From: Paracoccus sp. N5
GTDB taxonomy: Bacteria > Pseudomonadota > Alphaproteobacteria > Rhodobacterales > Rhodobacteraceae
Direction: 5' to 3'
DNA length: 64,000 nt
Assembly: GCF_000371965.1 (NCBI RefSeq)
Contig: NZ_AQUO01000001.1
Coordinates: 1,310,001-1,374,000, forward strand
Shown here: positions 1 to 10,548 of the stretch, piece after piece
Layout: each line of letters opens with the position of its first letter
How positions within the stretch are numbered: position 1 is the first letter of the stretch
Program-made: the position numbers and the translations under genes
Notes under the pieces: generated by a model
Databases searched by the model: none
Told to the model about the DNA's origin: nothing
Seen by the model: only the letters and a program-made list of their open reading frames with translations

Positions 1-2005
<2,005 letters not shown>

Positions 2006-2076
2006 ATGAAAATCCTTTCCTTAGCCCCCGCTTTGGATCGCCCGCATTGGCACGATCCGGCTCGGGTCTGCCTGTG

Positions 2077-2105
2077 ACATGGGCAAGGACAAACGGGGTT
2101 TCAAG
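2077..2105 (-). promoter_or_regulatory. Sigma-32 (RpoH) type promoter for clpB
   Basis: Read on the minus strand, this stretch gives CTTGAAA, a 15-base spacer, then CCCATGT. That matches the enterobacterial sigma-32 pattern CTTGAAA-N11-16-CCCATnT. It lies about 70 bases upstream of the clpB start and points at it, which fits heat-shock control. Alphaproteobacterial RpoH consensus differs slightly, so the exact start site is inferred. Confidence 0.7.
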
Positions 2106-2157
2106 ACGGCCGGTTCCCCCTTATAACCGCGCCGTTTGTCGCAGCCTTGGGTGAAAC

Positions 2158-2850
2158 ATGGATGACCGTCTGATCGTGGCGCTGGACGTGCCGAATGCGC
2201 TGGCCGGGCTGGAGCTGGCCGAGAAGATCGGCGACGCCGCCAGCTTCTACAAGATCGGGCTGGGAATGCTGACCGGCGGCGGCCTGGCGCTCGCCAACGA
2301 GCTGAAGCAGGAACATGGCAAGCGCATCTTCCTGGACATGAAATTCTTCGACATCGGCGCGACCGTGCAGGCGGCGGTCAAGGGCATCGCGCAATACGAC
2401 CTCGACTTCCTGACCGTGCATGGCGACCCGCATGTGGTGCGGGCGGCGAAACAGGGCGCGGCCGGGTCGAACCTGAAGATCCTCGCCGTGACCATCCTGA
2501 CCTCGCTGGACCGCGCCGACCTGGATGCCGGGCTGATCGTGCCGGGCGACGTGGCCGAGATCGTCGCCACCCGCGCCGCCCGCGCCTTCGAGGCCGGGGC
2601 CGATGGCGTCATCGCCAGCCCGCGCGAGGCGGCCTTGATCCGCGCCCTGCCCGAATCGGCGGGCCGGCTGATCGTCACCCCCGGCGTGCGGCCGGCGGGC
2701 GCCGACGCGGGCGACCAGAAGCGGATCGAGACCCCCGCCACCGCCATCGCCAATGGCGCCGATCATATCGTGGTCGGCCGGCCGATCTGGCAGGCCGACG
2801 ACCCGCGCGCCGCCGCGCAGGCGATCCAGGCCGAGCTCGCCTCGGCCTGA
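2158..2850 (+). CDS. pyrF: Orotidine-5'-phosphate decarboxylase
   Basis: Last step of de novo UMP synthesis: decarboxylates OMP to UMP in the cytoplasm. The 230-residue product has the usual family length and TIM-barrel layout. The catalytic charge network D60-x-K62-x2-D65 sits in FLDMKFFDIG, and the phosphate-binding VGRPI motif is near the C-terminus. It is transcribed divergently from clpB, with about 150 bases between the starts. Its stop codon abuts the stop of the convergent GST gene. Confidence 0.97.
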   Translation: MDDRLIVALDVPNALAGLELAEKIGDAASFYKIGLGMLTGGGLALANELKQEHGKRIFLDMKFFDIGATVQAAVKGIAQYDLDFLTVHGDPHVVRAAKQGAAGSNLKILAVTILTSLDRADLDAGLIVPGDVAEIVATRAARAFEAGADGVIASPREAALIRALPESAGRLIVTPGVRPAGADAGDQKRIETPATAIANGADHIVVGRPIWQADDPRAAAQAIQAELASA

Positions 2851-3480
2851 TCAGGCGAAATTCTGCTGCCAGACCGGGGCGATCCCGGGCCGCACCGCGG
2901 TCGCCTGGGCGCTGGCCCAGACCTTGGGCGCCTGGGCCTGGAACCACTCCGGGCCGGGCCGCCAATTGGTCATCGCTGCTGCGTAAAGATCCAGCGCCGA
3001 GAAGCGTTCGCCCAGCAGCCAAGGCGTGCCGGCCGCCCTTTCCAGGATCGACCAAAGCGCCTGCAATCGCGCGGTGGTGGCCTCGGCCAGTTGCTTCTGC
3101 GCCGGCTCCTCGGCCAGGAAGCGCGCCGGATCGTCGCCGAAGGTGAAGCAGGGATAGACCTGCGCCACCAGGAAGATCAGCCAGCGCAGGAACTGCGGCC
3201 GCTCGGGCGCATCCGGCCTGGGCACCAGATCGTCGCGCCCGGTCAGGTCGGCCAGGTGCAGCGTGATCGCGGCGGTCTCCGACATCACCCGACCGTCGGG
3301 CAGGATCAGCACCGGGATCTGCCCGGCCGGGCTGATGCGCATCAGCGCCTCGCGCGCCTGCTGGTCGATGAACAGATCGGCGACCTCGACCGGCTCGAAG
3401 CCGATCCCGTAATGCGCCAGTTGCATCTCGACGATGGCCGAGCCCCAACCGCCGCGCCGGTAAAGCTGCATCACGGACAT
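2851..3480 (-). CDS. Glutathione S-transferase family protein
   Basis: Predicted cytosolic GST of about 209 residues. The N-terminal thioredoxin-like domain starts MSVMQLYRR and contains the cis-Pro region AGQIPVL and the glutathione-contacting SETAAI motif. A helical C-terminal domain follows, with the conserved (S)ALDLY element. An upstream in-frame start at 3570 would overlap the Nudix stop, so the ATG at 3480 is preferred. The substrate cannot be read from sequence; a maleylacetoacetate-isomerase or detoxifying role is possible. Confidence 0.85.
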   Translation of the reverse strand: MSVMQLYRRGGWGSAIVEMQLAHYGIGFEPVEVADLFIDQQAREALMRISPAGQIPVLILPDGRVMSETAAITLHLADLTGRDDLVPRPDAPERPQFLRWLIFLVAQVYPCFTFGDDPARFLAEEPAQKQLAEATTARLQALWSILERAAGTPWLLGERFSALDLYAAAMTNWRPGPEWFQAQAPKVWASAQATAVRPGIAPVWQQNFA

Positions 3481-3544
3481 GACATGCTCCACGCTGGCTC
3501 GCCCATGCGATTCGGGGCGGATCATGCACGGCCGGCGCCGATTC

Positions 3545-3940
3545 TCAAAGATCCGCGCCGGCCTCGGCAAGGATCAGCCGCACCCGCTGCCGGAAATGCG
3601 GCACGGCGCGAGGATGGGCGATGAATTCCTGGACAGGCATCATGCGCCACTCCTGCCCCTCGTCGCCGAAGCGGATGGCGGCGATTTCCTCGGGGCGAAG
3701 CTGGCCGTGGAACATCCAGCTTTGCCGGCCGGGGTCGTTCCAGGCGGCAAAGGCGCGGCCGGTCAGCCGCCCGGGCGGCAGGCGCAGGCCGAATTCCTCG
3801 TGAAGCTCGCGCAAGCCGCAGGCCAGCGGCGTCTCGCCCGGCTCGGCCCCGCCGCCGGGCAGGTCCCAATGCGCCGGAAACGGGATATGCGGAACGTCGT
3901 CGCGCAGGCAGGCCAGCAGGCAGCCGGCATGGGTCAGCAC
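3545..3940 (-). CDS. Nudix hydrolase
   Basis: Small (131 aa) pyrophosphohydrolase of the Nudix superfamily. The Nudix box is intact: G-x5-E-x7-R-E-x2-E-E-x-G, running from GGAEPGE to RELHEEFGL, and supplies the Mg-binding glutamates. The start taken is a GTG at 3940. The frame stays open further upstream across the NfeD stop (encoding ..FIGAKL..), so the true start could be slightly earlier. The product after it is a GST 64 bases downstream. Substrate unknown. Confidence 0.88.
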   Translation of the reverse strand: MLTHAGCLLACLRDDVPHIPFPAHWDLPGGGAEPGETPLACGLRELHEEFGLRLPPGRLTGRAFAAWNDPGRQSWMFHGQLRPEEIAAIRFGDEGQEWRMMPVQEFIAHPRAVPHFRQRVRLILAEAGADL

Positions 3941-3960
3941 CAGCTTGGCGCCGATGAAGC

Positions 3961-4227
3961 CTAGTTGTCGTTGATGTCGCGGGTCCAGCGCCGCACCTCG
4001 CCCCGGCTGGTGCCAAAGATGCGGCGCAGGGCCAGCCAGATCGCCCCGGTCAGCACCGCGGTCACGACCAGCGCCAGCGGCAGCCCGCCGGTCCAGAGCC
4101 CGAGCAGCAGCGCCAGGCCCATCAGCCCGACCGCGATGGCGGCGCCCAGGAAGAACCAGCCCGGCAGCGCCAGTTCCAGCGCCGCCAGCGCCAGCCCGAC
4201 GGCGATCCAGATCCAGCCGTTCATCAT
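3961..4227 (-). CDS. NfeD-like membrane protein
   Basis: 88-residue protein with two or three hydrophobic segments (about residues 5-35 and 45-67) and a short basic-then-acidic tail. This is the short NfeD type that is normally paired with an SPFH/stomatin protein. Its ATG overlaps the stop of the upstream SPFH gene by four bases, which suggests translational coupling and a shared membrane complex. Function beyond membrane-domain organisation is inference. Confidence 0.85.
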   Translation of the reverse strand: MMNGWIWIAVGLALAALELALPGWFFLGAAIAVGLMGLALLLGLWTGGLPLALVVTAVLTGAIWLALRRIFGTSRGEVRRWTRDINDN

Positions 4228-5114
4228 GGCCGCGGGCCCCGGAACAGCTTGAAGGCGTCGCCCATGACCTCGACGGCCGCGGCCGGCAGGATCACCGTCT
4301 GCTTGCCCTGGCCCTTGCCGACCTCGGCCAGGGTCTCGACCTGCTTCATCGCGACCTGGTATTGCGCGGCCTCGATGCCGCCGTCGCGGATGGCGGCGGC
4401 GATGGCATTGGTGGCATAGGCTTCGGCATCGGCCAGGACGCGCTTGGCCTTGGCCTGCTGCTCGGCGGCGTAAAGATCGCCGTCGGCGGCCAGTTCCACC
4501 GCGCGGCGGCGGCCCTCGGCCTCGGTCACCTGGGCGCGGCGGGCGCGTTCGGCGTTCAGCTGCTGCAGCATGGCGGCGCGGGTCGCCTCGTCCAGGTTCA
4601 CGTCCAAGATCTCGGCCCGCGTTACCTCGATGCCCCAGTCGTCGACGATATTGGCCAGCGATTCGCGGATGCGCTCGATCAGGGGCGCGCGATTCGACTG
4701 CACCTGGTCCAGCTCCATCGTGCCGATCTCGGACCGCACGATGCCGGCGACGGTGGTGGTGATCGCCGCATCGACGTCACGGATGCGATAGACGGTCTTT
4801 TCCGGCTCGATGATGCGATAGAAGACGCTGGTCTCGACCTGCACCAGCACGTTGTCCGCGGTGATCGCATCCTGGCGCGAGGTCGGCAGCTGCCGTTCCA
4901 GCACCGAGATGCGATGCGCCACCCGGTCGAGGAAGGGCACGATGAAGTTGATCCCCGGCCCCAGCACCGAATGCAGCCGGCCGAAGCGCTCGACGACGTA
5001 TTTCTCGGATTGCGGCACGATGCGGACGGCGCGGCTGACGGCAAGGAAGATCACCACCGCCAGCACGATCAGGGCGATGTTCCGGCTGAGCAGGTCCGAG
5101 AGTTCGGGCGGCAT
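4224..5114 (-). CDS. SPFH/Band 7 (stomatin-like, QmcA type) membrane protein
   Basis: 296 residues. One N-terminal membrane anchor (about residues 13-30) is followed by the Band 7 domain beginning near VPQSEKYVVERFGR, with the GPGINFIVPFLDR signature, and then an Ala/Glu/Arg-rich coiled-coil region (about 180-240). The length and order match the QmcA/stomatin family, which forms oligomeric assemblies at the cytoplasmic membrane and often influences FtsH-type proteolysis. It is coupled to the NfeD-like gene downstream. Confidence 0.92.
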   Translation of the reverse strand: MPPELSDLLSRNIALIVLAVVIFLAVSRAVRIVPQSEKYVVERFGRLHSVLGPGINFIVPFLDRVAHRISVLERQLPTSRQDAITADNVLVQVETSVFYRIIEPEKTVYRIRDVDAAITTTVAGIVRSEIGTMELDQVQSNRAPLIERIRESLANIVDDWGIEVTRAEILDVNLDEATRAAMLQQLNAERARRAQVTEAEGRRRAVELAADGDLYAAEQQAKAKRVLADAEAYATNAIAAAIRDGGIEAAQYQVAMKQVETLAEVGKGQGKQTVILPAAAVEVMGDAFKLFRGPRP

Positions 5115-5126
5115 CCGTGGTCCTTT

Positions 5127-5990
5127 CTATTCGGCGGCGATGGCGCCGTCGGTCGCATCCGGGCGCAACCGGGCCAGCCGCTCGACGACGCGGGCGAAGC
5201 GGGCCTCGAACTGCGCGAAATCGGCGCGCGGCTCGATCCGGCCCTCGTCCATGTAAAGCGAGCGGTCCAGTTCCAGCTGCACGACATGGATATTGTCGCG
5301 CGGCCGGCCATAGGTCGCGGTGACATAGGCGCCGGCAAAGGGCGAGTTGCGGCGGACGCGGAAGCCCTCGGCCGTGGCGGCCTCGGCCACGGCGGCGCTG
5401 ATGCGGGGGGCGGCCGAGGCGCCGTTGCGGTCGCCCAGCACCATGTCCGGGCGCGGGCGCGGCAGATGCGCCAGCGCATCGCGCGGCATGGAATGCATGT
5501 CGATCAGCACCGCGCCGCCGAAGCGCCCCACCGCCTCGTCGATCAGGCCCGAAAGCGCGCGGTGATAGGGATGCCAGAAGCGCGCGAGCCGGCTTTCGGC
5601 CTCGGCCCGCGGCATCGGCCGGTCGTGGATGGAACGCCCCTGCGAGACGACGCGGGGAATCACCCCCAGCCCGGCCATGATGCGCGGGTTCATCGCCGGC
5701 GGCATGCCGCCCTGCACCACCAGCGGGTCGATTTCCTCGGGCCCGCGGTTGAGGTCCACCACCGAGCGCGGCACCCGCGCGGTCAGCAGCGCCGCGCCAT
5801 GGTCGGGCGCGCGCCGAATCAGCCGGTCGACGAAGGCATCCTCGGAGGAACGCAGCTGCTGCGCGTCCAGCCGCGATTCGGCCAGGAACCAGTCGGGATA
5901 GGCGCAGCCGGAATGCGGCGAGGCAAAGATCACCCCGCCCTGCCAGCGGTCCGGCCTTGTCAGGTCATATACGCTGTCTTCGCTGTCCAT
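5127..5990 (-). CDS. N-formylglutamate amidohydrolase family protein
   Basis: 287-residue member of the FGase family. Conserved metal-site segments are visible: SPHSGCAYP near the N-terminus, VDLNRGPEEIDP in the middle, and IDMHSMP further on. The frame is open upstream to 6131, but MDSEDSVYDL at 5990 is the plausible start because the longer N-terminus is low-quality, intergenic-like sequence. Family members hydrolyse N-formylglutamate (histidine degradation) or related N-acyl amino acids; no hut genes are adjacent, so the substrate is uncertain. Confidence 0.87.
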   Translation of the reverse strand: MDSEDSVYDLTRPDRWQGGVIFASPHSGCAYPDWFLAESRLDAQQLRSSEDAFVDRLIRRAPDHGAALLTARVPRSVVDLNRGPEEIDPLVVQGGMPPAMNPRIMAGLGVIPRVVSQGRSIHDRPMPRAEAESRLARFWHPYHRALSGLIDEAVGRFGGAVLIDMHSMPRDALAHLPRPRPDMVLGDRNGASAAPRISAAVAEAATAEGFRVRRNSPFAGAYVTATYGRPRDNIHVVQLELDRSLYMDEGRIEPRADFAQFEARFARVVERLARLRPDATDGAIAAE

Positions 5991-6170
5991 TCCCGAGGGT
6001 TCCGCGCGTGGCCCCGGCGTCGATTCCGGGCAGAAAGACTGAAAGCCATTCGCCCGCGAACCGCAAGCGCGAAAGCCGGCGATTGAGGGCTTGAAACCCC
6101 CGAAGGACGTGGCTATAGACACGCGGACCAAGGCGATCCGGCGGGTTTTCTCGCAGAATCACCTGTTCGT

Positions 6171-6245
6171 GGGCGGTTAGCTCAGCGGTAGAGCACTACG
6201 TTGACATCGTAGTGGCCACTGGTTCGATCCCAGTACCGCCCACCA
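6171..6245 (+). tRNA. tRNA-Val (anticodon GAC)
   Basis: A complete cloverleaf is visible. The 7-bp acceptor stem GGGCGGT/ACCGCCC is followed by an encoded ACCA end. The D arm starts TTAGCTCAGCGG, the anticodon stem CTACG/CGTAG encloses the loop TTGACAT, and the T arm carries GGTTCGATCC. The anticodon GAC reads valine codons GUC and GUU. It stands alone between the amidohydrolase gene (about 180 bases of otherwise featureless sequence) and rpmJ. Confidence 0.97.
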
Positions 6246-6329
6246 TTCTGTTTCGCGCCGCCGGTGCCTGCCGGCGGTATTTCGTTTTCAAGGCGCGACC
6301 TAGCGATGCGCCGCGATAGGAGAAGACCG

Positions 6330-6455
6330 ATGAAGGTTCGCAATTCGCTCCGCTCGCTCAAGAGCCGCCACCGCGATTGCCAGATCGTGCGCCGCAAGGG
6401 CCGGATCTATGTGATCAACAAGACCAACCCGCGCTTCAAGGCCCGCCAGGGCTGA
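6330..6455 (+). CDS. rpmJ: Ribosomal protein bL36
   Basis: 41-residue basic protein, MKVRNSLRSLKSRH at the N-terminus and NKTNPRFKARQG at the C-terminus, typical of bL36. It contains only one cysteine (C17), so it lacks the zinc ribbon of the C+ form and belongs to the zinc-independent type. The ATG at 6330 is chosen over an upstream ATG at 6264 because it follows GGAGAAG with good spacing and matches the family length. A strong hairpin follows. Confidence 0.96.
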   Translation: MKVRNSLRSLKSRHRDCQIVRRKGRIYVINKTNPRFKARQG

Positions 6456-6479
6456 TCCGCGGCTTGATCGCCGAGTTCG

Positions 6480-6513
6480 AACGCCCGTCGCGCGGTTGTG
6501 CGGCGGGCGTTCT
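6480..6513 (+). terminator. Hairpin terminator after rpmJ
   Basis: Twelve-base arms AACGCCCGTCGC and GCGGCGGGCGTT (one G-U pair) enclose an 8-base loop, 25 bases past the rpmJ stop. Only a weak T-tract follows, so efficiency is uncertain. Confidence 0.6.
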
Positions 6514-6537
6514 GCCGTTCCGGGTGGTGCGGCCGCT

Positions 6538-6591
6538 GGTGGGGGCCGACTGCCCCCACACCCCCGTGGATATTTTTCCAAGAAAGAAATC
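6538..6591. repeat. Palindromic intergenic repeat, copy A
   Basis: A GTGGGGGC...GCCCCCAC hairpin is followed by ACCCCCGTGGATATTTTTCCAAGAAAGAAAT. The same architecture recurs at 11650-11756, and its core recurs inside the thiZ-like gene near 27852. It abuts the stop codon of the DMT transporter gene and could act as that gene's transcript end. Confidence 0.7.
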
Positions 6592-7032
6592 CTAGAAGCG
6601 CGACAGGATCAGGCCGCCGCCCACCATCAGCGCCGCCAGCACGCGCGGCAGCGAGATCTCGCGCAGCGGCAGGCCGAAGGCACCGGTGCGGTCGAGGATG
6701 ATGGCGGCGAGGATTTGGCCCAGCGCCAGCGCGCAAAGCGCCGTCAGCGCACCGAGCCGCGGCAGCGTCCAGACCATGGTCCAGACATAGAAGGCGCCGA
6801 GCGCGCCGCCGGCCCACATCCACCATTCCATCGAACCGGCGCGCAGGAAGGCCCGCCCCTGCCCCAGGCCGATGGCGGCCAGCGCCAGGATGCTGAAGCC
6901 GACCCCGAAAGAAATGGCGGCGGCCGCCAGCGGGCTTTGCACGCCGCGCCCCAGCGCCGCGTTGATCGGCGCCTGGACCGCGATGCAGACCCCGGCCAGC
7001 GTCACCAGCCCGGCGAGCAGCAGATATGGCAT
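6592..7032 (-). CDS. DMT-superfamily membrane protein (YdcZ/DUF606 type)
   Basis: 146 residues with about five hydrophobic helices and almost no soluble part. The N-terminal helix contains VQAPINAALGRG and the C-terminus ends in GGGLILSRF. Length and motifs match the short, half-size DUF606 members of the drug/metabolite transporter superfamily, which probably dimerise. Substrate unknown. It lies downstream of the ABC/ligase cluster on the same strand but about 80 bases away, so co-transcription is unsure. Confidence 0.8.
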   Translation of the reverse strand: MPYLLLAGLVTLAGVCIAVQAPINAALGRGVQSPLAAAAISFGVGFSILALAAIGLGQGRAFLRAGSMEWWMWAGGALGAFYVWTMVWTLPRLGALTALCALALGQILAAIILDRTGAFGLPLREISLPRVLAALMVGGGLILSRF

Positions 7033-7110
7033 GGCTTTTCCCTTCGCGACGCATGTCCTGCGCGGGAATAACCCCTGCCGGGCCGGAGGGCCAGCCTTGC
7101 GCCGCCGGCG

Positions 7111-8328
7111 TCAGTCGTAGCTGCGGCGGTCCTCGATCACCTTGCCGTCGTTCGGCAGCGAACCCGGCGCGACCAGCTCGATGCGGCCGCGCAGCTTCAG
7201 CGTGTCGAGGACCGTGCCCTCGTAGCGCGCCGCGTCCTGGGCGCCGGTCTCGAGCAGCACCGTCATCACGTCCATGTCGCCGGCGCGATCGGCCACGACC
7301 CGGGCGCGGGTGATCTCGGCGTGGCGGGCGACCAGGGCCGCGACCTGCTCGGGGCGCACGAACATGCCCTTGATCTTGGTGGTCTGGTCGGCGCGGCCCA
7401 TCCAGCCCTTGATGCGCATGTTGGTGCGACCGCAAGGGCTGGTGCCGGGCAGCACCGCGGAAAGGTCGCCGGTGGCGAAGCGGACCAGCGGGTAATCGGG
7501 GTTCAGCGTGGTGACCAGAACCTCGCCGACCTCGCCCTCGGGGACCGGGTCGCCGGTGCCGGGGCGGACGATCTCGACGATCACGCGCTCGTCCACGATC
7601 ATGCCGTCGAGCGCCGGCGATTCATAGGCGATCAGCCCCAGGTCGGCGGTGGCATAGCATTGCGTGCAGGCGATGCCGCGCTCGGCATAGCCTTGGCGCA
7701 GGCTGGGAAACAGCGCCCCGCCCGAGACCACGGCGCACGAGAACCGCATGCGCTCGCCCAGCTCCTCGGCCTTGTCGAGGATGATCTTCAGGTAGTCGGG
7801 CGTCCCGGCATAGGCGGTGGTGCCGATATCGACGCCGGCGCGGACCTGGAGTTCGGTCTGGCCGGTGCCGGCCGGCAGGGTCGCGGCGCCGACCGCGCGG
7901 GCGGCGCTTTCGAACATCATCCCGGCCGGGGTCAGGTGATAGCCGAAGCAGTTCTGCAGGATGTCGCCCGGGCCGATGCCAGCGGCATGCAGGAAGCGGC
8001 CCAGTCGCCACCAGTCGCCGTCGCGGCGGCCCGGCTCATAGATCGGGCCGGGGCTCTGGAAGATGTTCTCGAAATCCGCGGCCGGGCGGGTGGTGAAGCC
8101 GCCGAAGGGCGGCGCCGCCTTCTGCGCGGCCGAAAGCTCGGACTTGCGCAGCACCGGCAGCCGGGCCAGCGCCGCGCGACCGGTCACCGATGGCGCATCG
8201 ACGCCGGAAAGCAACGCGGCCAGGCCCGGCGCCGATTGCGCCCGGGCCACGGCGCGCGGCAGTTCGGCCGCCAGATCCCTGTCCCGCGCCTCGGGGCTGC
8301 GGGTTTCCAACTGGTCATAGAAGCTCAT
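7111..8328 (-). CDS. Phenylacetate-CoA ligase-like adenylate-forming protein
   Basis: 405 residues, PaaK-like in length and in its second half: a CYATADLGLIAYE segment, then VPEGEVGEVLVTTLNPDYPLVRFATGDL, the hinge GWMGRADQTTKIKGMFV, and a C-terminal lysine in GSLPNDGKVIE. The usual Ser/Thr/Gly-rich ATP loop (SSGTTGKP in PaaK) is replaced by QSPGPIYEPG, so ATP handling may be altered. It is the last gene of a minus-strand ABC importer cluster, and its start is 18 bases from the livF stop. It probably activates, or once activated, the imported acid. Confidence 0.8.
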   Translation of the reverse strand: MSFYDQLETRSPEARDRDLAAELPRAVARAQSAPGLAALLSGVDAPSVTGRAALARLPVLRKSELSAAQKAAPPFGGFTTRPAADFENIFQSPGPIYEPGRRDGDWWRLGRFLHAAGIGPGDILQNCFGYHLTPAGMMFESAARAVGAATLPAGTGQTELQVRAGVDIGTTAYAGTPDYLKIILDKAEELGERMRFSCAVVSGGALFPSLRQGYAERGIACTQCYATADLGLIAYESPALDGMIVDERVIVEIVRPGTGDPVPEGEVGEVLVTTLNPDYPLVRFATGDLSAVLPGTSPCGRTNMRIKGWMGRADQTTKIKGMFVRPEQVAALVARHAEITRARVVADRAGDMDVMTVLLETGAQDAARYEGTVLDTLKLRGRIELVAPGSLPNDGKVIEDRRSYD

Positions 8329-8345
8329 GGGGTGCCTTTCCGAAC

Positions 8346-9170
8346 TCAGGCCAGCCAGCGCTTGCGCCGGCGATAACTGCGCACGTCGCGAAAGCTCTTG
8401 CGGCCCTGATCCGACATGCCGAGATAGAATTCCTTGACGTCCGGGTTTTCGCGCAGCGCATCCGCCGGCCCGTCCATCACCACCCGGCCGCTTTCCAGGA
8501 TATAGCCGTAATGGGCATAGCGCAGCGCGACATTGGTGTTCTGCTCGGCCAGCAGGAAGGTCACGCCCTCGCCCTCGTTGACCGCGCGGACGATCTCGAA
8601 GATCTGCTCGACCAGCTGCGGCGCCAGCCCCATCGAGGGCTCGTCCAGCAGGATGCATTCCGGCCGCGACATCAGCGCCCGGCCCATGGCGCACATCTGC
8701 TGCTCGCCGCCCGAGGTATAGCCGGCCTGGCTCTTCCGCCGCTCTTTCAGGCGGGGGAAATAGTTGTAGACCATCTCCAGGTCGCGGGCGATCTCGGCCC
8801 GGCCGTCGCTGCGGGTATAGGCGCCGGTCAGCAGGTTTTCCTCGATGGTCAGGTGCTCGAAGCAATGCCGGCCTTCCATCACCTGGATCACGCCCTTCTT
8901 GACCAGGCTGGCCGGGTCCATGTCCTGCACCCGCTGGCCGCGATAGCTGATCGCGCCCTTGGTGACCTCGCCCCGCTCGGAATGCAGCAGGTTCGAGATC
9001 GCCTTCAGCGTCGTGGTCTTGCCGGCGCCATTGCCGCCCAGCAGCGCGGTGATGCCGCCCTTGGGCACCGACAGGCTGACGCCCTTCAGCACCAGGATGA
9101 CGTGGTTGTAGATCACCTCGATATTGTTGACCTCGAGCAGGGTCTCGCGGTCGGGCGATGCGTCGAACAT
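8346..9170 (-). CDS. livF: Branched-chain-type ABC transporter ATPase (LivF)
   Basis: About 274 residues. Walker A is GGNGAGKTT, the signature is TSGGEQQM, Walker B is CILLDEPSMGLAP, and the H-loop region contains LLAEQN, which is diagnostic of LivF-type ATPases. A start at MFDASPDRE (9170) avoids an unlikely proline/arginine-rich extension. The C-terminus is longer than in E. coli LivF (basic RRRKRW tail). It energises the importer formed with LivG/H/M. Confidence 0.93.
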   Translation of the reverse strand: MFDASPDRETLLEVNNIEVIYNHVILVLKGVSLSVPKGGITALLGGNGAGKTTTLKAISNLLHSERGEVTKGAISYRGQRVQDMDPASLVKKGVIQVMEGRHCFEHLTIEENLLTGAYTRSDGRAEIARDLEMVYNYFPRLKERRKSQAGYTSGGEQQMCAMGRALMSRPECILLDEPSMGLAPQLVEQIFEIVRAVNEGEGVTFLLAEQNTNVALRYAHYGYILESGRVVMDGPADALRENPDVKEFYLGMSDQGRKSFRDVRSYRRRKRWLA

Positions 9171-9222
9171 GGCTTTTTCCCTTGCGTGGGTGGCCCCGGC
9201 GGCGAACCGCCGGGGTGCGGGT

Positions 9223-10503
9223 TCAGCAGCGCGGCGTGATGCCGGCCTCCTTGGCATAGGCCTCGCTGTCCTCGGCGATCAGCGGGTCGAGGATTTCCTG
9301 ATCCGGCGCGGTGAACTCGGTGATCAGCGTCCATTTCTTGGCCGTCGCATCCCATTGCTGAAGCCGCGCCATGCCGCTGCCGCCGTGGTTGTCGCAGCTC
9401 ATCTTGATCTCGGGGCCGAAGTCCGGCAGGCCGATCTCGGTCAGGCGCTCTGGGGTGATGTCCAGCGCCTCGAACCCGTCGCGCAGCTGGGCTGCGTTGA
9501 TCTCGGCGGTGCCGGCCAGCTCCTGCGCCTTCCTGATCGCCTCGGCGATGACCACGGCCGCATACATGCCGCGCGAATAAAGCGCCGAGCCGACGAACTG
9601 CCCGCCCTGCGAGGCCTTGCCGGGCTCGACGACGAATTTCTGCATGTCGGCGTAAAGCGGATAATCGGTGCCGACTCCGTTGAAGGTCAGCGACTTGTAG
9701 CCGTTCGCGGCGGCGCCGACCGGCAGCACGTCAACCTCCGAGCCCGACCACCAGATGCCGATGAAATTCTCCATCGGGAAGCGGATGTTGGCGGCCTCCT
9801 GGATCGCGGTCTGATTCATCACGCCCCAGCCCCACATGATGACGTAATCCGGCTTGTCGCGGCGGATCTGCAGCCACTGGCTTTTCTGCTCCTGCCCGGG
9901 CGGGTCGATGGGCAGCTCGGTCAGGCTGAAGCCGTGCTTCTTGGCCAGTTCCTGCAGGGTGCGGATCGGCTCCTTGCCATAGGCCGAGTTGTGATAGACC
10001 AGCGCGATCTTCTTGCCGTTCAGGTCGCCGCCATTCTGGTCCAGCAGGTATTTCACCGCGACCGAGGCGCCGTCCCAATAGTTCGCCGGCGCGTTGAAGA
10101 TCCATTCGAAGACCTTGCCGTTCTTGGCCGAGGTCCGGCCGTAGCCCGGCGTATAAAGCGGGATCTTGTCGGCCGAGACCTTGGGGATCAGCTGATAGGT
10201 GATGCCGGTCGACAGCGGGTTATAGACCAGCGCGCCATTGCCCTTGGTCGCCTCGTAGCATTCGACGCCCTTTTCGGTGTTATAGGCTGTCTCGCATTCC
10301 GGGGTCAGAACCTTCTGCCCGCCGATGCCGCCGTCGCGTTCGTTGAGCAGGGTGAAATAGTCGTTGAAGCCGTCGGCATATTGCGTGCCGTTCGCGCCAT
10401 AGGGGCCGGTGCGATAGCTGAGGTTCGGCACCACCAGGTCGGCCATGGCCGGCGCCGCCGCCATGACGGCGCCCAGCGCCAGGCTCGCGAGTTTCAGTTT
10501 CAT
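9223..10503 (-). CDS. Periplasmic substrate-binding protein of the LIV-type importer
   Basis: 426 residues. The signal peptide MKLKLASLALGAVMAAAPAMA is cleaved near residue 21, followed by a type I periplasmic binding fold of the LivJ/Peripla_BP_6 family (segments YNPLSTGITYQLIPK, KIALVYHNSAYGKEP, GIWWSGSEVDVLP). It is longer than LivJ and rich in Trp/Tyr near the predicted cleft, which is more in keeping with an aromatic or larger acid than with leucine. The ligand is not determinable from sequence. Confidence 0.9.
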   Translation of the reverse strand: MKLKLASLALGAVMAAAPAMADLVVPNLSYRTGPYGANGTQYADGFNDYFTLLNERDGGIGGQKVLTPECETAYNTEKGVECYEATKGNGALVYNPLSTGITYQLIPKVSADKIPLYTPGYGRTSAKNGKVFEWIFNAPANYWDGASVAVKYLLDQNGGDLNGKKIALVYHNSAYGKEPIRTLQELAKKHGFSLTELPIDPPGQEQKSQWLQIRRDKPDYVIMWGWGVMNQTAIQEAANIRFPMENFIGIWWSGSEVDVLPVGAAANGYKSLTFNGVGTDYPLYADMQKFVVEPGKASQGGQFVGSALYSRGMYAAVVIAEAIRKAQELAGTAEINAAQLRDGFEALDITPERLTEIGLPDFGPEIKMSCDNHGGSGMARLQQWDATAKKWTLITEFTAPDQEILDPLIAEDSEAYAKEAGITPRC

Positions 10504-10548
10504 CTTGGTCTCCTCCCCAAGGGGTTTCATGCGCCGGATTTCCGGTCG

